Assembly: GCF_003075455.1 (NCBI RefSeq) | Contig: NZ_QDAE01000007.1 | Span: forward strand, 108,753-172,752 | Reading direction: 5' to 3' | DNA from: Arthrobacter sp. Bz4 | GTDB lineage: Bacteria; Actinomycetota; Actinomycetes; Actinomycetales; Micrococcaceae | DNA: 64,000 nucleotides | Shown: one piece after another, positions 60,700-64,000 of the stretch | How positions within the stretch are numbered: the stretch's first letter is position 1 | Layout: each line of letters begins with the position of its first letter | Translations under genes and position numbers: made by a program | The notes under the pieces: model-generated | The model's database searches: none | The model's input: the letters and a program-made list of their open reading frames with translations, nothing else | What the model was told of the DNA's origin: nothing

Positions 60700-61038
60700 T
60701 CAGCACGGCTGTTTGGCGTCCGGCCCGTCCAGTTCGTCGTCGTAACGGCGACGTGCCTGCTCGATGAGCGGCATCTGCTCGGCGACCCAGTCGAGCATTA
60801 CCTCTACCGGTGGCCGGAGGGTCTTATCGAGCGGGGTGATGCTGTATTCAACCGCCACGGGACGTGTGGTGAGGAGGACGCGGCGGATGATCCCGTTACG
60901 TTCCAACCGCCTCAAAGTGGCGGTGAGTGACTTTTGCGTCACTGCCGGGATGCTGCGCCTCAATTCGCTGAAGCGCATCGGCCGCTCGCACAACAAGGAG
61001 CACTTCGATGGCCGTTCACCTTTCTTCCCCCAAGACAC
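60700..61038 (-). pseudogene. HxlR-family regulator, N-terminally truncated
   Basis: The protein has the HxlR core CERPMRFSELRRSIPAVTQK, then SLTATLRRLERNGIIRR and VEYSITPLDKTL. The first helix and the usual GGKWxxLIL block are missing. Residues 1-16 are encoded by the reverse complement of the start of the neighbouring ridA fragment, and no ribosome binding site exists. The true N-terminus seems to have been deleted in the event that also damaged ridA. It is probably not functional. Confidence 0.6.
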
Positions 61039-61332
61039 TCATGCAGCCCGTCCCTTACCACCACGTTGCTGTCGCCACAGGTACCCGACACGTGCACGTA
61101 TCGGGCCAGATCGCGCGCCCGTCCAACGGCGAGCCTGTGGCCTATAGACGCTGTGACGGATGAAATCGGCTTGCCCCTCCCGATGCCGCCCGCATCCCTT
61201 ATCGGCGTCGATTACCTCTTCGAACCCGACCTGCGTGTCGAAGTTGAAGCAACCGCCATTCTTGATAGAAATTGCCTGGTTGGCTGCGGCGCAGACCTCG
61301 CGGGGCGACTAACCAACCCGCCCATGAGCTGA
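61008..61332 (+). pseudogene. RidA-family fragment with internal deletion
   Basis: ATG 61008 follows a perfect CAAGGAG site and opens as a RidA/Rid-family protein (MAVHLSSPKTLMQPVPYHHV, then RHVHVSGQIARP). The frame stops near 61161. A RidA C-terminus, PPASLIGVDYLFEPDLRVEV and EATAILD, follows in another frame from about 61187. Roughly 50-60 middle residues are gone. RidA enzymes deaminate reactive enamines/imines; this copy cannot be active. Confidence 0.75.
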
Positions 61333-61608
61333 TCCCCTCCGCGTCACGTGGTGTTCCTTTCCTATCGGATCAGCGATCGGCATCACCGGGATGGTAGGAA
61401 GGGATCGCGTGTGACTGATTCGTGCACTCTTATGGCTCGCCCGGATGAGGTCTGCACCCATGCCGAACTGTGGACAAAGTTTCACCAGCTGTGTACCTAT
61501 TGAAGGGCCGAGCGAGGCCAGCAGACCTACCACATCGGCCGGTGAATTCCAGTCCGGTCCCGCGCCGTCAGGCACATCCACATCCGGACGCGAACTTCGG
61601 AGGAACGT
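61333..61608. other. Intergenic region after the ridA scar
   Basis: Nothing certain is encoded here. A minus-strand frame (61309-61581) gives a plausible start MDVPDGAGPDWNSPADVVGL but soon loses coding character and has no recognisable match. The region may be remnant DNA from the rearrangement that broke ridA and the HxlR gene. A GGAGG site just before 61609 belongs to peptidase E. Confidence 0.5.
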
Positions 61609-62268
61609 TTGAAACTCTTGCTTACGTCAGGCGGCGTGACGAACCCGAGCATTCACTCGGCGCTCGTGCAGCTTCTCGACAAGCCGATCGGCCAATGCCA
61701 TGCCTTGGTCGTTCCGACAGCGCAGTGGGGCCACCCGATGTGCGGACCGGCATCGGTGCGGGGCCTGCTGGCCGCCGAGCCCGACTTCCGTCACTTGTCC
61801 GGCCTGGGCTGGGCTTCCCTTGGAGTTCTTGAGCTCACCGCGCTGCCCACCATCGGCCAGGAGCGATGGATCCCCTGGCTTCGAGAAGCCGACGCGATAT
61901 TGGTCGACGGCGGCGACGCGACCTACCTGTCTCATTGGATGCGGGAGTCCGGACTGGCCGAGCTGCTGCCGTCATTCCCAGACACTGTGTGGGTCGGAGT
62001 GAGTGCCGGAAGCATGGTGATGGCGCCCCGGATCGGCGAGCACTTCGTCGAGTGGCCCTCAGCGCCGGACGATCGCACGCTGGGGGTGGTGGACTTTTCC
62101 ATCTTCCCTCACTTGAACGCTTTCCCAACCAATACACCGGCCCACGCCGAGCGCTGGGCCGCCGACGTCGGATGCCCTGCCTATGCCATCGACGAGCAGA
62201 CCGCCATCATGGTTGTCGGTGGCTCCGTAGAGGTGGTCTCCGAAGGGCAATGGAAGAAGTTCGGGTGA
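61609..62268 (+). CDS. Peptidase E (S51 dipeptidase)-like protein
   Basis: The 219-aa protein is a class I glutamine-amidotransferase-like fold of the S51 group. The nucleophile is Ser132 in WVGVSAGSMVM, with ILVDGGDATYL near 97-107. A TTG start at 61609 has CGGAGG 6 bases upstream. PepE-type enzymes cleave Asp-X dipeptides; divergent members have other or no activity. It is a single gene; the 194 bases after it hold no feature I can support. Confidence 0.85.
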   Translation: MKLLLTSGGVTNPSIHSALVQLLDKPIGQCHALVVPTAQWGHPMCGPASVRGLLAAEPDFRHLSGLGWASLGVLELTALPTIGQERWIPWLREADAILVDGGDATYLSHWMRESGLAELLPSFPDTVWVGVSAGSMVMAPRIGEHFVEWPSAPDDRTLGVVDFSIFPHLNAFPTNTPAHAERWAADVGCPAYAIDEQTAIMVVGGSVEVVSEGQWKKFG

Positions 62269-62462
62269 TAGGTACTGGGAGTGTGAAGGGCCTCGGCGCC
62301 TTCAATACGGCTGCCATCCCAGCTCTAGTGTCCACAATCGAAATGGTCATGGAACCGGCCCTAAGGCCTGACGTCGCGTCAGTGGCAACTGAATGCTGGT
62401 GCCCGCAAGGCACCTGCATCGGCTGCCGTACCCAAACAACGCTTAGGCACCATCAAGCCGTA

Positions 62463-63842
62463 CTAGGCGTCAGCTAGGCCTAAAATGGCCCACCCCTTCG
62501 GAGGCAGGGTCAGCGAACCACCCGGGATGTCGAGCCCGCCCGCGCCGGCCAGAAGTTCGCGCGCCGCGGCCGGAAGCTCCAGCGTGACCGAAGTGTCCTC
62601 AAGATTCATTGCCACGAACAGGGCCTGACCGGCGTCGTGCACCTCGTAGAGCAGCTGTTCGTTGTTGAGCGTATGCACCCGGGTCCGGGATGCGTGCACC
62701 CAGTGGTTCCGGCGCCGCAGCCCGATCAATTCCCTGTGCAGGGTATACAGCGGTTGCCCGACGGCTGAGAGGTCGGCCGGGGAAGCGGGGAAGGCAGGAC
62801 GAATGTCGTCGTCACCCCCGGCGCGATCCTCCTTGATGCCCCGGTAGCCCTGTTCATCGCCGTAGTAGATCACGGGAGTGCCCGGCAGGGTGAACAGCAG
62901 CACCAATGCGTGGGCCAGGCGACCCGACGGCGCCAGCCGGCTCGCTATGCGCGTAACGTCATGGTTGCCGATAAAGGTCAGCGGCACAAAGGTGTCCAGA
63001 AAGCTGTTGTGGCGCTCCAACGCGGCGGTCAGCTCATAGAAGTTCGCTTCCGCAAGTGAACTCCAGATCGCCTTCCACAGCTCGTACTGGGTGACTGAAT
63101 TAAGGTGCCCGGCGCGGACGTCCTCAGGATAGTCACCGTGGATATACTCCCCCACAAAATAGGCCTCTGGGAACTCCGAGCGGACATCGTCAAGGACGCC
63201 AGCCCAGAACGACGACGGCACCGCATAGGCGGCGTCGAGGCGCCACCCGTCGGCACCGCGGCGAAGCCAGTGCTTCATCACACCTGCCACAAAATCCACC
63301 ACAGCGGGCTGTTCATGGTTCAGTGCCACGAGGTGGTGGTGGCCTTCAAAGTCTTTATACCCGGGTTCAGTGCCCGGCACCCAGATGTCAGGCCAAGAGA
63401 AGCTGAACCAGTCCGCCGTCGGCGCCCCCGGCCCCTGCTCGAGCGCCTGGCTGAAGGGGGAGAAAGAGCGGCCAGTGTGGTTGAAAACCCCGTCAAGGAG
63501 GACCCGGATCCCGCGCGCGTGGGCCTGCCTGATTAGTTCGTCGAAGTCGGCATCGGTGCCGAACCGGGGATCAATGCGGTAATAGTCCGTGGTGTCGTAG
63601 CCGTGGGTTTCGGAGGCAAAAACCGGGCCCAGGGCGAGGCCGGAAGCGCCCATCTCGACGATGTAGTCGAGCCACTCCACCAGCTGCGTCAGACCGCGCG
63701 GTGCGGGAGCCGGATCCCCGCCGTCTGTGTGGCGCCGATCGGCGTCGTCCGATGTATGCCGGGCCGATTTTTCGGCTCCAGAAAAGCCCAGCGGATAGAC
63801 CTGCCACCACACCACGTGCTCTACCCAGTCCGGCGTCCTCAT
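62463..63842 (-). CDS. GH13-family alpha-glucosidase/amylase
   Basis: The 459-aa enzyme has four GH13 conserved regions: LLDGVFNH (115-122), GWRLDAAY with nucleophile Asp203, FVGEYIHG with acid/base Glu232, and FIGNHD with Asp295. There is no signal peptide, so it acts in the cytoplasm on oligosaccharides. The short C-terminal beta domain fits maltogenic or neopullulanase-like enzymes. The ATG at 63842 has only a weak ribosome site. The last 158 bases of the window hold its promoter and nothing else recognisable. Confidence 0.9.
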   Translation of the reverse strand: MRTPDWVEHVVWWQVYPLGFSGAEKSARHTSDDADRRHTDGGDPAPAPRGLTQLVEWLDYIVEMGASGLALGPVFASETHGYDTTDYYRIDPRFGTDADFDELIRQAHARGIRVLLDGVFNHTGRSFSPFSQALEQGPGAPTADWFSFSWPDIWVPGTEPGYKDFEGHHHLVALNHEQPAVVDFVAGVMKHWLRRGADGWRLDAAYAVPSSFWAGVLDDVRSEFPEAYFVGEYIHGDYPEDVRAGHLNSVTQYELWKAIWSSLAEANFYELTAALERHNSFLDTFVPLTFIGNHDVTRIASRLAPSGRLAHALVLLFTLPGTPVIYYGDEQGYRGIKEDRAGGDDDIRPAFPASPADLSAVGQPLYTLHRELIGLRRRNHWVHASRTRVHTLNNEQLLYEVHDAGQALFVAMNLEDTSVTLELPAAARELLAGAGGLDIPGGSLTLPPKGWAILGLADA

Positions 63843-64000
63843 GTGTGCTGGTCCTTTCGCGTGGTGGAGTGATGCCTTCTACAGTCTGTCACCAGCAACC
63901 TTGACACCCGGAAATCCGTGGCGCCATCGCTCATCGTCAGTCTCCCCTGCGAGTCTTACGCAGCATCGCCCGCGCGCCCCCTCTGTGGCTGTCTCCAGGT

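Noticed and set aside
61309..61581. 90-aa minus-strand frame in the ridA scar region
   Set aside because: The beginning looks protein-like but there is no homology I recognise and no ribosome binding site.
1..64000. tRNA, rRNA, CRISPR arrays, insertion sequences, phage genes, toxin-antitoxin or secondary-metabolite clusters
   Set aside because: I looked for conserved tRNA arms, regularly spaced repeats, transposase or integrase motifs and NRPS/PKS modules and found none that could be supported.

Overview
The window is high-GC DNA with tightly packed genes and many ATGA/GTGA/TGATG overlaps. It looks like an actinobacterial chromosome, most likely Micrococcaceae (Arthrobacter-like). Supporting signs are a rpmB-rpmG-rpsN cluster of zinc-free ribosomal proteins, DtxR/IdeR-type iron boxes, an actinobacterial c-di-AMP (ydaO-type) riboswitch ahead of an M23 peptidase, an HspR-like/Hsp20 pair, a DUF6480 protein and a xi-class hydroquinone reductase-like GST. 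The genus is an inference. I see no rRNA, tRNA, CRISPR, prophage or insertion sequence.

Layout. 0-5.5 kb: ribosomal proteins L28/L33/S14, a GlgC-like nucleotidyltransferase with a MarR regulator, an SGNH hydrolase, a diacylglycerol kinase-type lipid kinase and a riboswitch-controlled M23 peptidase. 5.5-9.8 kb: a siderophore uptake operon (two FecCD permeases, ATPase, siderophore-interacting reductase). Its substrate-binding lipoprotein lies apart at 18.2-19.2 kb behind a near-duplicate of the same promoter. 10-44 kb: a mosaic of single genes for redox, envelope, stress and housekeeping functions (GST, BrkB, MscS, flavin disulfide reductase, TerC, ADH, choice-of-anchor I protein, UDG, Hsp20/HspR, SQR-like oxidoreductase, OatA-like acyltransferase, two M14 carboxypeptidases, an LLM monooxygenase with its FMN reductase). 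44.3-59.7 kb: a GntR gene followed by a 14-kb catabolic operon. It holds SDRs, a TAXI-TRAP transporter with DUF1850, an MFS carrier, an L-2-hydroxyglutarate oxidase-like enzyme, a DapA-family aldolase, an FAH-family protein, a CaiB CoA-transferase, a glutaryl-CoA dehydrogenase-like enzyme and an IlvD/Edd dehydratase. 59.8-64 kb: a membrane protein, a deletion scar joining a truncated HxlR gene to a broken ridA, peptidase E and a GH13 glucosidase.

Points beyond routine annotation. (1) A ~58-60-bp palindromic repeat is present in three copies (13.33, 16.86, 29.96 kb). Two copies supply the stop codon and the last five residues (SSQHK) of two unrelated proteins. (2) The two iron-uptake promoters match at 42 of 58 bases without gaps and carry a second dyad besides the DtxR-type box. 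(3) Four genes (near 17.84, 33.26, 47.68 and 56.68 kb) are each broken, or have an altered end, by what looks like the loss of one G or C. This is either real decay or a base-calling problem. (4) The substrate of the 44-60 kb operon is not a textbook one.
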